This document shows positions 11,897-41,600 of a stretch of 64,000 nucleotides of DNA, one piece after another (the first letter of the stretch is position 1; every line of letters begins with the position of its first letter). The stretch spans positions 2,459,605 through 2,523,604 of the forward strand of contig CM022673.1 in the NCBI GenBank assembly GCA_012295275.1, in the 5' to 3' direction. Position numbers and translations under genes: made by a program. This DNA is from Chrysomallon squamiferum. Its lineage: Eukaryota > Mollusca > Gastropoda > Neomphalida > Peltospiridae. The notes below the pieces were generated by a model. The model had not been told where the DNA came from. It was given only the letters and a program-made list of their open reading frames with translations, and made no database searches.

Positions 11897-12983
11897 TCAC
11901 TGTTTATCTTTAGACTTAGCATTATCGGAAGTTTCAGTAGTCAAAGACACAAGTTTTTCTCTTGGTGTTGAGCTCACTTCAAGAATTTCTCTCAGTGTCT
12001 GATTTTCCAGCTGCAGCTGCCTGATTCGTTCATGGTCCTTTATTATATGTTCATCGTCCACCTTGACAGCACTCTGCATCACTCCAGCCATTTCATCTAT
12101 CTTGCCCAACAGCCGCAGAACCTCCTGCTACAGAGTTAAAAATATTTGTATCAAGTAATACAATACTTGTAGTTATAATTTTTTTTTTTTTTTTTTTTTT
12201 TTAAACAAAGAAATACAAAGAATGATAATCATTGAAATTATAAAATACATCAAGATGTGTTGTGTATGTGACTGGATATATTAGAGAGAGATGACGAGGG
12301 TGTGAGACAGAGAGATAGAGAGAGAGAGAAAGAGAAGTCCTTTCAGGAGAGCAAGTTCCTTTTGATGTTATTTTATAAGGAAATAAATTCTATTTCTGGT
12401 TTACCTTTGAATCGTCTCGCTGTTGGGAAATTATTTTTTCTATTTTATTGCTCTTTATGAGTTCTCCAATTTGTTGTCTGTATTTTTTCATTATCAGTTC
12501 CATGGCAGACTGGTGTTCTTCAAGGGACATTTTAAGTTCTCGATTCTCCTGCTGCAGTTCACGGATTTGTCGGTTTTCCTGAGCTATTCCAAGAACGAGT
12601 GTAGAGCGTGGACGATGTTTTGCAATCTCATTCAGTTCGTTGATGTCATCTTGGTACTGAAACATTAAATATTTTCCATTAAATAATTATTTGAAATATT
12701 TATTAAGATTTGGAAATGATTTTTAGTAATATTTGTGTCTTTTCATATCCACTCTTGGAAAGATGTATGAAAACCTTTCATCTAGTATCTAGTATCTAAA
12801 ATTTAATTAATCAATTAGGTGATAATAATTTACAAAATAATTACGTGCCTGTTTCATGGCATCAATTCTTTTACTAAGTGCCTGCATGTTGGCAATTAGT
12901 CTGTCTGCAGCTGAATCATCATCCTTTAGTCTATTAACTAACAGGTTTCCATCATTCAGAAGTTTCTCTACAGTCAAAGACAT
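11897..12983 (-). CDS. FGFR1OP2: FGFR1 oncogene partner 2 / SIKE-family coiled-coil protein (complete CDS)
   Basis: Minus-strand coding exons: 12983-12849, 12656-12405, 12127-11897, about 205 aa. The N-terminus begins MSLTVEKLLND and runs into RIDAMKQ. Exon 2 continues with YQDDINELNE, the family block HRPRSTLVLGI, ENRQIRELQQEN and SLEEHQSAMELIMKKYR, which closely follow human FGFR1OP2. Exon 3 has GKIDEMAGVM and RIRQLQLENQTLREIL. The whole protein is predicted coiled coil. Family members are accessory subunits of STRIPAK phosphatase-kinase complexes. The 38-residue segment present in the long human isoform is absent, matching the short human isoform. Intron 1 (12848-12657) uses a GC donor: CAG|GCACGT is the only phase-compatible choice. 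The exon 3 acceptor is a NAGNAG (TAGCAG), so one Gln may be optional. An acceptor just upstream of the ATG (CTTTTTTTTTTAG|GCCA) implies a separate 5' UTR exon. Confidence 0.92.
12179..12202. repeat. Poly-T tract
   Basis: A run of T residues within FGFR1OP2 intron 2. On the minus strand it is a poly-A tract. It may be a simple slippage product or the tail of an old retro-insertion, but no body of such an element is recognisable. Confidence 0.7.
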
Positions 12984-13947
12984 TGGCCTAAAAAAAAAAG
13001 TTAATGTTTTAAATATATCATATCATGGCAGTTATTAAATAATGTATGTAGCTAACATTAAGAGTTAAGTGAAAATTTCTTCTCACTTAGTATTTAGTTA
13101 AATGTATTAATAAATAAATATTGTTTTCTATCTCACTGTATCACAATCATTTTGAAATTAAACATTTCTTGGCTTACATTTATTTAGCAAACATTTTTAA
13201 TGTTTAGTTATAATTTCGTGTGTCATTATATATAACTAAAATAATAAGCATACGATGTATTTAGTCTGCTGCGACATAGATCTCTCATTATCTGCCATAA
13301 ATTAGCCAGCTCAACTACTGGTGAATGAAATTAACCTATTTAACGCTATTAGTATTAAGTATTATTAGTATTAATTAATTTAATAGTATTAACTATTAAT
13401 AATACCACATTATAATTAATATTGTAATGGAGTATGTTTTTATCATATTAATTCTATAAGTTAAATGTGCAACTGCATAACTAATATTAAAGAAACAGCA
13501 TTCGTTTCAATAAATGAAAATGAATTAATTATCACTCGAATTTCCTGACCAAGTTGAAGTTCGAAGTTATGTTAAAAGAATTTCACTATTCATATTTTGT
13601 TTGTTTTCTCCATATAAATTATTTTTAGTTGCAATTCCAAATTATTTAATTAAAGGTATTTCGTGCGGCCTTTTTTAACAAATAAATTTCACTTAAAATT
13701 AAATAACTTACTCGTCGTTTCCTCAATCACAATCAGTTATCTAATAACCAAAATGTACACTGACAACTTTTAGAATATAAATTTAATAAGGGTAACAGTC
13801 TAAATAAACAGAGTCCATTCGGGCGATTTATACATGTAATGATATATTTCTGGCACCCTTTCTCAAATAAATTTTTTATGAGTCTTCAAGAAAAATTATC
13901 CTTTCGATATTGAAGCAGAAGCATTCATATTTGAATACTTTTATTTT

Positions 13948-13978
<31 letters not shown>

Positions 13979-14489
13979 TAGGTTTAATAATTACAAATTC
14001 ACACTAAAGAAAGATAACTCCAGTACCACAGCATTAGCGTAAGAAATCTTTTACAAAGCCAAAATCTTTAAAAAATTGCGTTTCATCTGAGACTTGACAT
14101 AGTACATTATTGACATAAAATGATACTGTCATCTAACATAACTAAGCTTATGAAACACACAAAACATATTAGTATGTATATTTAAAAAGAAAACTTTAAA
14201 AATAATTACTCCCGCACACAAAATTGATTGTAGAACTAAGATAAAAACAAATTTCATAAAAATTATTAATAAGAAGGTGGTCATTTACAATAATAATACT
14301 AAACATAAAAATAAATAAACATAAATTAAAATTTAACATAAAACTGGTTGTTCATTTTGAGACAGTGTGATAATATATGTATGTTTGTGATTGTGTTTGT
14401 GCGTGTGCGTATATGGATGTATGTGATATTTGTTAAAATCTAATATAATGAATAAAAGGGATAATATTTACTCTGTTCCACCAGCTTTT

Positions 14490-14490
<1 letters not shown>

Positions 14491-14544
<54 letters not shown>
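14491..14544. repeat. (CA)n microsatellite
   Basis: About 27 CA units, followed 34 bp later by a (TTA)n tract at about 14578-14617. Confidence 0.95.
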
Positions 14545-14546
<2 letters not shown>

Positions 14547-14576
14547 AATTGAAAGTTGTTTTATTAACATTATTGA

Positions 14577-14621
<45 letters not shown>

Positions 14622-14895
14622 AAATATTAAATAAAAAAAATCAAGCCTGGGGTTTTTAAATGTAGGAAACCCTTCCCTGCCTCTATTAAAATAATTGGAT
14701 ATATGAAAATACTTGACCCAAAATGACCCGTAAACGTAGGTTTATGGTGTGTGTCGGATTATATTAACAGTGAACTGATAAATCTGTTGACTATGCGATC
14801 AGCAAACAAATCCTGATTAACCTACGTTTTTTGGTGTAGAGAGGTGAGTCGTCAGTTTTGTACCTGTGGATGTTATTTTCTTTCTCACGTAAATA

Positions 14896-14896
<1 letters not shown>

Positions 14897-14951
<55 letters not shown>
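14897..14951. repeat. (CA)n microsatellite
   Basis: A second CA tract of about 27 units, 0.35 kb right of the first, upstream of the SLC1 transporter gene. Confidence 0.95.
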
Positions 14952-14954
<3 letters not shown>

Positions 14955-15134
14955 TATATATCTATTACTAGACTAATACATTATACAGAGCCATAGATGC
15001 ATACATACATACATACTGTATATACTACATAAAGAAGCTCATATCATAAGGAGTTTCTGTCTTAGACATAGTATCATCTCTCTCTCTCTGTATATTTCTC
15101 TCATCTAGTCTCACGATTTTAATACGTACATTCC

Positions 15135-15183
15135 TACATACATACATACATGCATGCATACATACATACATACATACATACAT
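15135..15183. repeat. (CATA)n tetranucleotide repeat
   Basis: CATA units with a few TGCA interruptions. The same family of repeat, as its complement GTAT, recurs inside the neighbouring transporter introns. Confidence 0.85.
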
Positions 15184-15415
15184 TTCTATAACTATATAAT
15201 TCATATTAGTACCTTTTTTTACCTCCTAATTTTAAAACAACTGTTTACCTTTCTTTTAAGAAAAAGTGTCTCGTTCCATACAGAATATATCCCCACCACC
15301 ACCTTCCACCATAATGAGTTAGAAAGAAAAAATAAGTCAAAACTCTTTTAATAGTGTTTTTATTTTTTCTGACGCTTTCAGACTATAAGGTTAGAATAAG
15401 GTGGCAGAAAGAATC

Positions 15416-23474
<8,059 letters not shown>

Positions 23475-23961
23475 TGCACAATACAGAAAAAAAAAAAAAA
23501 AAAAAAAAAAATGAAACGACATGAAATAATGTGACAGCTATGTATGTTCATTGGTATTAGCATTACAAAATATTAATTTTGAGGTATCTCGTTTTGTTCA
23601 TGAATGTGGCGTGCTCAAAAAAAAAAAAAAAAAAAAAAAAAAAACAAAAAAAAACATAAAAAATATATAACGCACAATTCATCTGCATAGCTGGAAGTAA
23701 GGAGCCTTTAAACAAATATTTCATATTCTCGGTATTTTTTTAAGACATTGACATTAATTCTGTTTGTACATCTATCTTCACAGACACAATAACAGCCATA
23801 AAATAAAATAAAAAGCAGGATATCCTGTGTTTTGAAAATGGGGACAATGTGCATACTCAGACACAATTTTTTTTTTTTTTTTTTTTTTTATCTATACATA
23901 ATTATACAAGAGTGTATTGTGTTCTCAGATTTTGACATAACAATGTAGACCTCTTGTAGCA

Positions 23962-23967
23962 AATAAA
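23962..23967 (+). promoter_or_regulatory. Candidate poly(A) signal of the SLC1 transporter gene
   Basis: AATAAA about 490 bp past the stop, followed within 15-35 bp by a T-rich then GTGTTGGG stretch that resembles a downstream element. An alternative AATAAA cluster lies at about 23800-23810. Confidence 0.4.
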
Positions 23968-24100
23968 ATCTATCTTCTTTTTTTCAGTGTTGGGAGATAT
24001 TAAATATTTTATTATTTTTACTTTGTTCAACATCAGTTGTATGTGTTTAGCAGCTGTTTTTTAATCCATTACTGATAACTGGATCAATTTTACTAAATCC

Positions 24101-24150
<50 letters not shown>

Positions 24151-24351
24151 TGTTTACATTGCTATTCTTTCAGAAGAAGAAACTGGTGAGTTAATAAGGT
24201 ATCTATAAAATTAGGTTTATCTTTTTTTTTAAATCTAAATAAACAAATAAACAGAGCTCCAACCATAAAATAAATAAATAAATAAATAAATAAAATAATA
24301 ATAATAATAATAACAGTAACAGTAATAATTAAACTTTTTTTTTTATATATT

Positions 24352-24357
24352 TTTATT
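24352..24357 (-). promoter_or_regulatory. Candidate RECQL poly(A) signal
   Basis: AATAAA on the minus strand (TTTATT on +), about 240 bp beyond the RECQL stop codon. AT richness makes this weak evidence. Confidence 0.25.
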
Positions 24358-24596
24358 TGTTGATCAAATATTGGCATTCAGAATGTTATTTAATGCATCA
24401 AAGTGATCTGAATTTCACAGAACAGTAACAACCAAGCTCCCTATCATCACCTTGAGAGAAAAAAAAAAGAAAAAAAAGAAGAAATAAAATAAATATAAAA
24501 ATTATTTAAAAATAAATAAAGAACAGTAACAATAAAAATGACCAAATATAAAAATGAATAGATATGTTTTATCATTAGAAGGCAAAGCACTCCAGT

Positions 24597-32307
<7,711 letters not shown>

Positions 32308-32637
32308 TATCAGAAGTTTATCATTGCTTTTTAATAGTTATTATTTATAAGAATATATATTAAACATTTTATTAAAATATTATATCAGCAGAATTATCTT
32401 TCATTCCATAATGAAATGCTAATTCTTGTTCCTGACACCAATCCATTTAATTCGTCACATATATCCGACTAAGCATGGTAGTACAAATACGAAATAGTGT
32501 TTTTAAAGCATTCGTAACATCTCGGCTAAATTCGCAATACAACGGAAAGTTACGAATTATTCCAACCGTGACGTATCACTAAGGTGATTGAAGCAAATAA
32601 GGAGATGGTGGATTGAGGCTTCTTTTTCAGTGAAAAT
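32308..32637. promoter_or_regulatory. Bidirectional promoter region between RECQL and DCDC1
   Basis: The two start codons are divergent and 330 bp apart. The right half (about 32430-32620) is less AT-rich than surrounding introns and contains several CG dinucleotides. TGACGTA at 32569-32575 resembles a CRE/ATF site. Transcription starts are not identified. Either gene could have an additional untranslated exon. Confidence 0.55.
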
Positions 32638-35600
32638 ATGTCTAATAACGTTAAATACGAGTTCGGCAAACGTGACAACCATGCAACAGAAACATGTACG
32701 GTACACTATTAGATTTAGATATATAATTAATTATCAGTGGTTAAAATGAAAATTTTAGCAGAAATAAAATAGCAGGTGCTTGTATTATTTATTGCCATGT
32801 TTTCGTGTATTACTAGTTGTCGAAACCAGTTTGAAAATTTATCATTTTTCTAAGAGGTAAACTTAATCAATACTTCGGATGTATATTATTTAATTCTTGT
32901 TATAAAATTACAATTATTTTCAAACTTCAATTAGGATAATTTATGTTGAATTTCTGAACTGACAGTCTATTCTGATTTATTAACGAAAATAAACATAAAG
33001 CAGAACCATATATTAAAAATAAAAATGAATTCACTTATTTTATATATTTACATTTTATTAAAACGTTCATGTTACTCTGTACATATATATATTTTTTAAA
33101 ACTTCATTAATCAGGTTTATTTCACTGATTTAACTTATGTCAATGATAAATATAATTAGTCATTCTTTAGGAATTCTAGTAAAGGATCAATAAAAATGTT
33201 AACATTTTTTTTTTTTTTTTTTACATCACTCTAATATATATATTTTTTTCTTCCCCAGTGATATCACTGCCAGGCACAGAAGATGTAGAAGTAACCAGAG
33301 GTCATAAGGAAAAAAGTCCAAGATACGCTGATACAAGAGAAAGAAAGGGTCGACCTCTTTCTGCTAAAATGTCAAACAGAGACAAATCACAGCCACACAC
33401 ACCAACCATGAGCAAGGGAGGAAGCTTTAGGTTCAATCGATCTGCTACAGATATGGTCAGTTATGAGGATCTGATTGTGGCACAATACCTGGATGAACTC
33501 AGACGAACGAAATGTGAAATCCGTAGAGAAAGAGAGTAAGTGTTTATGTAGCTGTTAATTCATTACATTCATCAACACATAGTTTCTTTGAAGATTTTTT
33601 TTTTTTACGATATTTTACATTATTTTATGTGAGGCTGTTTAGTCCTTTATTTATTTTATTCCACTAATTGTAATTCAGTGTACTAAGAAAGGCAATCCTA
33701 TTGGGATTTTATTTTTAGATTTATTAACAGATGTCTTATCATGAAAAAAAAAAAGCAGTTAAGTAATAAAATATTTAGATATGTTCTCTCAAACAAATAA
33801 CATAGTATTTCAAATATTTATTGAATTAAACTCTTCATGGTATATATTTATATTATTTACATTTGTATCCTTGTAATACTAAGAGAAAATTACTGACGTT
33901 TTAAAAATTATATCATTCATTATTTTACCATTAGGGTTCCACAATCACCATATTTGCAACGACTTCCACATTCCCAGCTGTACTCTACTGTTCGATATGG
34001 CAGACGTCGACCAGCATCTGCTTGCACCCCAGCCCATGGCAGACATTCTGGAAAACCCAAAATTGATGCCAAATTTATAGCAGATCCAAATCTGTGGGAT
34101 CCAGAGAGCCCTAGACATGACAGACCTCGCCTCAGATCCAGACCAGCAAGTGCACCCATAAGAAGAACTAGGTCTGTTTCTATTTCTTGTCTTAATAATA
34201 ATAATAACATTATAGTTTGATATCCCTTATTCAAAATGTTTGAACTTGAAGTGTTGAATACAGGGATATAGCCAATATGTTAGAGTGTGAGAAGATTTAA
34301 ACCATGTCAGACATGGTTTAAAAAATAGATAATAGCAATTCTTCAGACGAATTTGTATTTGAGTGTCAGTATTTGTAAAATATTGTGCAGCAGAAGTATG
34401 ACCAGAAATAATGCACAGTGGGATGCAGCTATATCATTAGATATGGAGATATGAATGAGAACAAGGCACATGCATTAATCAGAAGCTATGTTGTTAATAT
34501 TGAAATTATCAGTAAAGTCCAAACATTTCTTAAATTGAATAGAATTTGAAAGGTACAGAAGATTATATAAGTTAATAATAATAATTCATTTTTTTATTTT
34601 TTTTTATTTTTTTTTTCAGGCCGACATCTGCAGTTTCTTCAAATTACAGTTACTATGGCTTGTACCGACCTCTTTCAGGTAAATTTGAAGAAAAAAAAGA
34701 AGAAATTATTTCTTAGTTTTATAAAATATATGTTTGTCACTGTACAACATGTACTTGGACATGAGAGCGAGTGATTGAGTGAAAAAGTGACATGGTAATC
34801 AGGGCGAACAGTTGTGAAGCATGTCCACAACATTCACAGTCTCTGACAAAGCCAGGAAGTGTGTGTCTTGGAAGTGATGACATTTCACATACACGTCTGT
34901 GTCTCAGGGTACTTTGATGGGTGTGTGTTTATTCAAGAGATCTTGGTTGACAGAAACTTTTAATTGTTACACCTTAAGCCTCCTGACACCTTGATTATTA
35001 AATTCTGGATCAGAAGAAATTAAAAAAAATCTAATGTTTTGCAACTTTGCGATTTAAATTGTTTATAATTTATTATTTATTGTTGTAGCAAAGAAGACGA
35101 AATCATTGTATAAACAGCAACCTCACATAATTCGAGTCACAGCTTTCAAGAATGGCAGCAGAGATGTTTTCTGCAGGGCTGCAGCTCCCAACATGAAAAT
35201 GGTATTTAACAGATACTTTCTGAATTAATCACAAGACATAAATACAGTTTTTATTACTTACTGTTTTGTTTGTTTTTGATAATTGTTCTGTCACAAAATA
35301 TGATAATAAGATAATCAAACAAATTTACCAACTCTTTTTTTTTATTGTATATTTTTTTTTTTTATGTACATGACTCCAACTCCTTAGATCAGAATTTTTT
35401 TTTTTAATTATTATAATAAAATATCAAAATATTTTTAATGTTTCAGTTGCTGGAGTTCCTAACTGACAAATTAGGTTTGGGGTTTGCTGCACGAAGAATT
35501 TTTCTTGAGGATGGTATTGAGGTTTTTGAAGGTAGAGACATTCCTCAAGATGCTGAAATATATGTGTCTATGGGAGAACCATACAAGGATCCGGAAAAAC

Positions 35601-38600
35601 CAGCCAAAAGTAACAGAAACTTAGTTTTATATTCATCTTATTGTTCTTATTATTTTCTTGCTATGGATCTTTTATGCTTATTAATTGCACAGTATTTTGG
35701 TTATAAATTATTTATTATTTATTTATGCAGACAACCCACAGAGATTTGATTTTATTTTAACTAAGAAATTGGTAAAATAAGTTTTAAAATAATAATTATT
35801 ATCACTTCTCTATGTTTTAATACAATTATTTTATTAATCCACATTTTTAACAAAATTTTAACATAATGTACTTAGCTGGACTTAACCAAACTAAAGTAAC
35901 TTGTTTAGGTTGGAGACTTTTGTGTTAACATTAATATGTAGAGGCTCAAATGAAAACATGCACAGATAAATAAACAGTGATTGATGTGAATAGCTAAAAT
36001 AAAATAACTTTTATGACTGGAATATGACTTCAGATTATATTGCTAATATGTACCAGTATATTAAAAAATACAACTGTATGACAATTCCTTGTGTCATATT
36101 TGATATTAAAATTGTTTGGAAGTAAATGAAAGAAAATAATGGAATGACAAAAAATAATAAATTATGCTATTAAAAGTCAAGATGATAATCTGATGATGTT
36201 TTTCCTTCAGGAAATCTGATTTTACGCAATGGTTCTGTGTGGACATTGTCAGGAATTATTCTCCCAGAGAAAGGAAAGAAAAGAGCAACAAAGTCAAAAC
36301 TGTCCAAGCACATGAAGTAATAATTTTTAATAATTAACTCAGTTCATGTATCTCTCAATAAAAATAATTATGTCAATAATTATAAACACTTGAATGTAGA
36401 TATTTATCATACCAATAATATTTTTCTTTTTAATTTAAAATTATTAAGAACAAAATTAATTAACTTTAATGTTAATGGTAATTTATGTTGTTAGGTTTAT
36501 TTTTATTAAATTTAAATTAAATCAATAAGTTAATCCTGTTTTGATTTTGTTAGAATTTCTGAAGAAAACAAATTTATATCTGAAGATTCCATTATCTGAA
36601 TATCTTATATCAGTTAAATGAAGAGTGAGAACTGACCCATTTTTGTTATTAAATACCAGTTAAAATAGTTAAGATTTTTAAGTATTGCTAATATTTATTA
36701 TTTTTAAAAATATGATGAAAATGATATCTTGAGTTTTAAACAGTTTCCTTTTAGTTTAGTTTCTAATTTAAAATGTTTTATATAGAATGTAATTATTATG
36801 TTAATAGGTTGATTATATTACATTTTCATTTTTGAAAAAGAATTAATGCCATTAGAAAGAGAAACCACTGATTTTGTATACTTGTTTTTCAGAACACTTG
36901 TTGGAGAGAAGAAAATTAGAATTCTTATATATAGAAATGGATCTGGTCTAGAGCCAGCAGAAGTCGTTGCAGACTGTAGCAAACTTGAAGAGGTAGCGAA
37001 TCCTTAAATCATATAATAAAAATTAATATCATAACCAAGGGTATGAAAATGAATGTGATATTGTTGTTTTTAAGATCTACTTGGATGATTGAAAAAAAAA
37101 AAGAAATTAAAAAAAAATCTTCTAAATGTGTTGGTCATACTTCCAAGTTATGTTATATGTTATTTGTTGTTAATCTTAATAAATAATGAAATCATTATAG
37201 AATGCAGTTTGTTACATACACAATGATGCTATGTGTGGATATATTTTGTAACAACATTACTGTAATTGATCAGATTGTTTTTGTATGATTTACTTGTTGT
37301 CTGAAAGTAATACGTCAGTTAATTGATCTTCCTTTGTGATTTTATTTACCATGCTAACCTGAGGTAATTAATTTATAAATAATAAATTCATTTCTGTGAA
37401 AAATTCCAGATGTCATTATTTATTTATTTATTTAGCTTTCCAAATTTGATTAAAAAGTAATAATCATTTTTTTTTAATTAAGTTTCTTGTGGCCTGCACA
37501 GCCAGATTGGACATGCGATCTCATGCAAGAATTCTGTACGATTGGGAAGGAAGGGAGATAACTGATCTTAGTGAACGTGAGTTCTTTTGCCATTTGTTTG
37601 TAAAATTTTCGATATAAATTAAACACTGATATTTTTATTTTATACTTTTTTTTTCTTTTTAATACATATTTACGTGCTGCACAACATAATTCAGGTGACA
37701 GTTAGATAATTTTGTCCACAATGGTGCAGGTTAGGTAGTTATTTGAATACAAAAATGATCAATATTATTTTTATCACAGATCTGATTGTGTTGCTTTCAA
37801 CAAAACTGAAGGAAAATGAAAGATGGTGGTTTAGATCTTTATATTTAAGAACTGATTTGATTTGATTTGATTTAGTTTTATAAATAGAAATTCAGTACAG
37901 TTCATTTATTTGTTTTGCTAGTTACCCTGCTAGATGACTGTTTGAAATCTGATGGATATGAACTTCGAGGTCCACTTTGGGTGTCTTCTGGAGAGGGATT
38001 CAGTCCAGAAGGGACAAGCTGTTTCATCAAACAAGCCATTTATATTATCAGACTTAAACTGAAAGAAGCAAAGCAGAGGAAATCACAGGTAATATATTTT
38101 GATATTTGTGAAGGTTTTTTAATTTAATTTAATTTAATTTAATTTAATTTAATTTACCTAAACTGTAAAGGAAAAATAAGTTTGAGATAGTTTAATGATG
38201 TTTTGTGTAATATTAGTGATGTTAAAGTATGCAGGCAGCTAAAGGTAGTATTGAGAATTTCAGAATTAGGGATGTCATGTTGGTTTAGTTGTGTAGAAAA
38301 AAGAGTTATAATCAGCCTAAAAAAAGGGTTAGCCCATTTGATTTGCTTGTCAGATCTGCATTAGGAACAAATTCAGTGTTAAAAATTATATTATAAGAAT
38401 TAAAATATTTTTTTATCATTACTATATAATAATTTATATTTTTATTTTTAATATACACATGATCTAGACATCTTCTGTTCATTCTTTCCAGTTAAAAAAC
38501 CCCAATTATTATTAAAATATTTCTTTTATTAATTTAGTTAATAATAATGATATAAATTTTTAAAATATTTTTAAAGGTTTGTATTCATATATGTGTTTAT

Positions 38601-41600
38601 ATGTCAGTGTATGTTGTATATCTGTATTTAATGTTTATTCAGATGTATGTTACCACAATAATATTAGAAATATGCATCATTAATGAAATTAGTTCTTCTT
38701 TCATCACAAAATAAATATATGTATATGCACATGTTGCATTCAATTTCTCTTGCTTTACTTTCAAAATATTCTTCAGACTGTATATTTTTATATTATTATT
38801 ACTTTTAATTTTTAAAGATTGACCTTGCACTAAAAGAGGAACATGACAACGTCAGTGACAAAGCCATCCTGTCAATGTCTCCAGAACAGTTGTACGAGGC
38901 TCTCGGAATGGTAATTATGTTTATAATAGAAAAACAACAACACCAGTCACACATACAATAGAAGGACATCATATATAATATGTACATACACACACAAACA
39001 TACACATAAAGACTCACACATGCATACATGTTTCATGTATGTGTGTGTATGTACATTTACAGCTTGTTTTTGCAAGGTTAATTTTTTGAAGCTTACCTTA
39101 GTCCTCGAGGTTTAAAATTTATGAGTAATAATAAATCATTTTTATAATTTTACTTACATTCATTTTTTCAAATTGGCAATAATTTTTTAATTTTGTATGA
39201 AATTTTGCTTTTTTAAATATGTATTTGTAATTTGTTTTTAAATGTTTTATAGTTTTTGAAGGTGTTTTTGTTTTATCATTGTTTAGTTTAATTCGTTTTT
39301 GTTTTTATTAATGTTTAATATTTTGTTTTTTCTAAAAGACTGAGGATTATATTGATCAGCTGAATGAGACTCTGGCAATGTTGAAAGAAAAACTGATGAA
39401 CTTGAAGGAAGAACTTACCAAGGAAGAGGTTTGTTCTTATTTAATTCTTTAATTGTTTATTATTTGATTATAATTACACATTGTGTTATAAAGAGTATAC
39501 ATATTGCTTACCAACTTACTTTTCAGCAATAAAAATAAATCTGTATTGTTAACCAACATACTTGTCAACAACACACACACACACACACATACACACACAC
39601 AAACACACATCTTATGATGTCTGCATTTTAGGAGCATGCAACAGCTGTTAATATTGGTTTAATCATTTCACTAAAATTAAAAAATAACACTCAAGTTTAT
39701 TTAATCACTGAAATGTAAAAATTAAAAATATTATGCTGATGACACGTTTTTGTTGTTGCAGGATATGGGTGTTAGCTATAAAATGACACACATTCGTGAA
39801 ATACGTGGAGATGACAGATTGGTTGGAAGAAAAGGACTAAAATTAAAGGTAAAAAATTAATTAATTCAGGCAATACCTTTTTCTTTATTATTATTATTTT
39901 CTCAAACCAGTAAATCGTAATAATCTGACATCAGATAAATATCAACTCATTGTGCTTTGCCTTGTTTTCTTTTTGATAGTTTAAATCCTGTTCTTTATGA
40001 AATATGAAGCTTCTAACATTTTACTTTATTTGTTAATTTATGTCACAATACTGATACATATGCATCATTTTTGTTGAAATGTCACATCTACGAATGTTCA
40101 TAATAGGATACGTTTGAGTTTTTGTATCAAACAGTTACACATCTGTATAAAAAGATAAATACACCATGCAGACAAAATTGTTAAATTTTATTTTATTTCA
40201 CTCATTTCAGATTTATGAAAATGGATTTGCAGACAAATGGCGTGTGTTTTATTTCAACCTGAGAGAGGCTCTGAAAGGAATTGCTGGAAACGACAAAGAT
40301 AAACTGAGACAAAGGGTGAGAAAAATCACTGAGTGTGGAAAATTTGTTATTTCATGTCTCACAGGAAAAAGATAAATAATCTACACAACTTGCACACACA
40401 AATTAACAGTGTTAAAAATGAATAATAATTGCCATAGCCAATAAGTAATAAACTGGAAATACAAAAAAACAAGGAAACTGAAATTAGAAAAATGAACTAT
40501 CCACAAGTTTTTTTGGTTTTCAAATAAGACAGTTTGACTATAAATCCTTTTGAATAAAAGAGTTCATATAATTTTACTTTATGTATTATAAAAGCATCTT
40601 GCCGCTAACAGTAATAATCAGTTATATCTCTTCGTGGACAAAACCACAGTATTAGTCACCATTCTGCAATAACAATTACATTCTTTATGTTAGACATGCA
40701 TATGCTGAACAAATACACACATTCATAAAAAAAAGTTTACAATAAAAGTATTGATCCACAATTGTCTTTATTTCAGCTACTGGACGAAATCTCAAACACT
40801 AACTTTGCATCATCTACAGCCACACCAAAACTTAATGCAGTGGCACAAAGACTTTATGACAAGTTTGGTCATGAAATCACTGATGTTATGACCCTGACTG
40901 ATGAACAAGAAGTTTGGGTTTCTTTTGGAGAACCTTATGTTTGCCCATTCAGTATGTTTACAGCACTCACTGCATCTTGTTTATGAGAACAGAAGACCCA
41001 AAAAATAAAACCTTACTGAAGCCTTAAAATTAAATTAATATTATTTTAAATCTTTTTAAAACGCATAACATTTTTATTTTATTTTATTTCTCTTGTAATA
41101 TAAATATATTTTATTTATTTATCTTTTTTTATTATCCTTTTTTCTTTTCTTTACTGAATAGCATATAAGCTGGTAAAAAGTTTTCTGAGGCTGAGGGTTT
41201 ACAAAAGGTTCAAACATTGTCATTTAATAATTTCTTTGGTTACATAATATAATAATTTCTTTGGTTACATAATATAATAATGTCTTAGGTTACTTAAGAC
41301 AATAAATTTTTTTGGCTTACACAGATTTTGGGGATTCATAGTATAATTATTTCTTTGACTACACAGTATTATTTATTTGGTTACATAATATAATAAATTG
41401 CTTTTAAAAAAATTCTTTAAACTAAATGTATTTCTTCTTCTAAAAAAAAACAAAAAAACAAAAACGTAATCTATGAAGATGTAATTTAAGTATTATTTAT
41501 ATGTGATAAAAGCAACAACATTAGTAATTTATTTAATTTCACTTCATGTTACTTTCATTTGAAATTACAAATAGTTAATACCTGGCAATTTCAGCTTACT

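Larger units (their letters stand above)
12984..15415. other. Shared 5' region of divergent FGFR1OP2 and the SLC1 transporter
   Basis: No recognisable coding exon. On the minus strand a GTAAGT donor (intron starting at 13711) could end an FGFR1OP2 5' UTR exon in about 13712-13850. On the + strand an acceptor at 15380-15381 starts the SLC1 exon that carries the ATG, so an untranslated upstream exon is expected. (CA)n tracts at 14491-14544 and 14897-14951, a (TTA)n tract at 14578-14617 and a (CATA)n tract at 15135-15183 occupy much of the right half. Confidence 0.5.
23475..24596. other. Intergenic space between the convergent SLC1 and RECQL 3' ends
   Basis: About 1.1 kb made up of the two 3' UTRs and simple repeats: poly-A at 23488-23511 and 23617-23644, poly-T at about 23868-23890, (TTA)n at about 24102-24150. 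No coding exon is recognisable. Confidence 0.65.

Noticed and set aside
12390-12665. Met at 12665 as the FGFR1OP2 start
   Set aside because: The first three codons (ATG TTT CAG) are the intron end and acceptor. The true N-terminus is in the exon at 12849-12983.
33920-34234. 104-codon minus-strand ORF opposite DCDC1 exon 3
   Set aside because: A shadow of the real exon. The + strand reading has correct splice phases.
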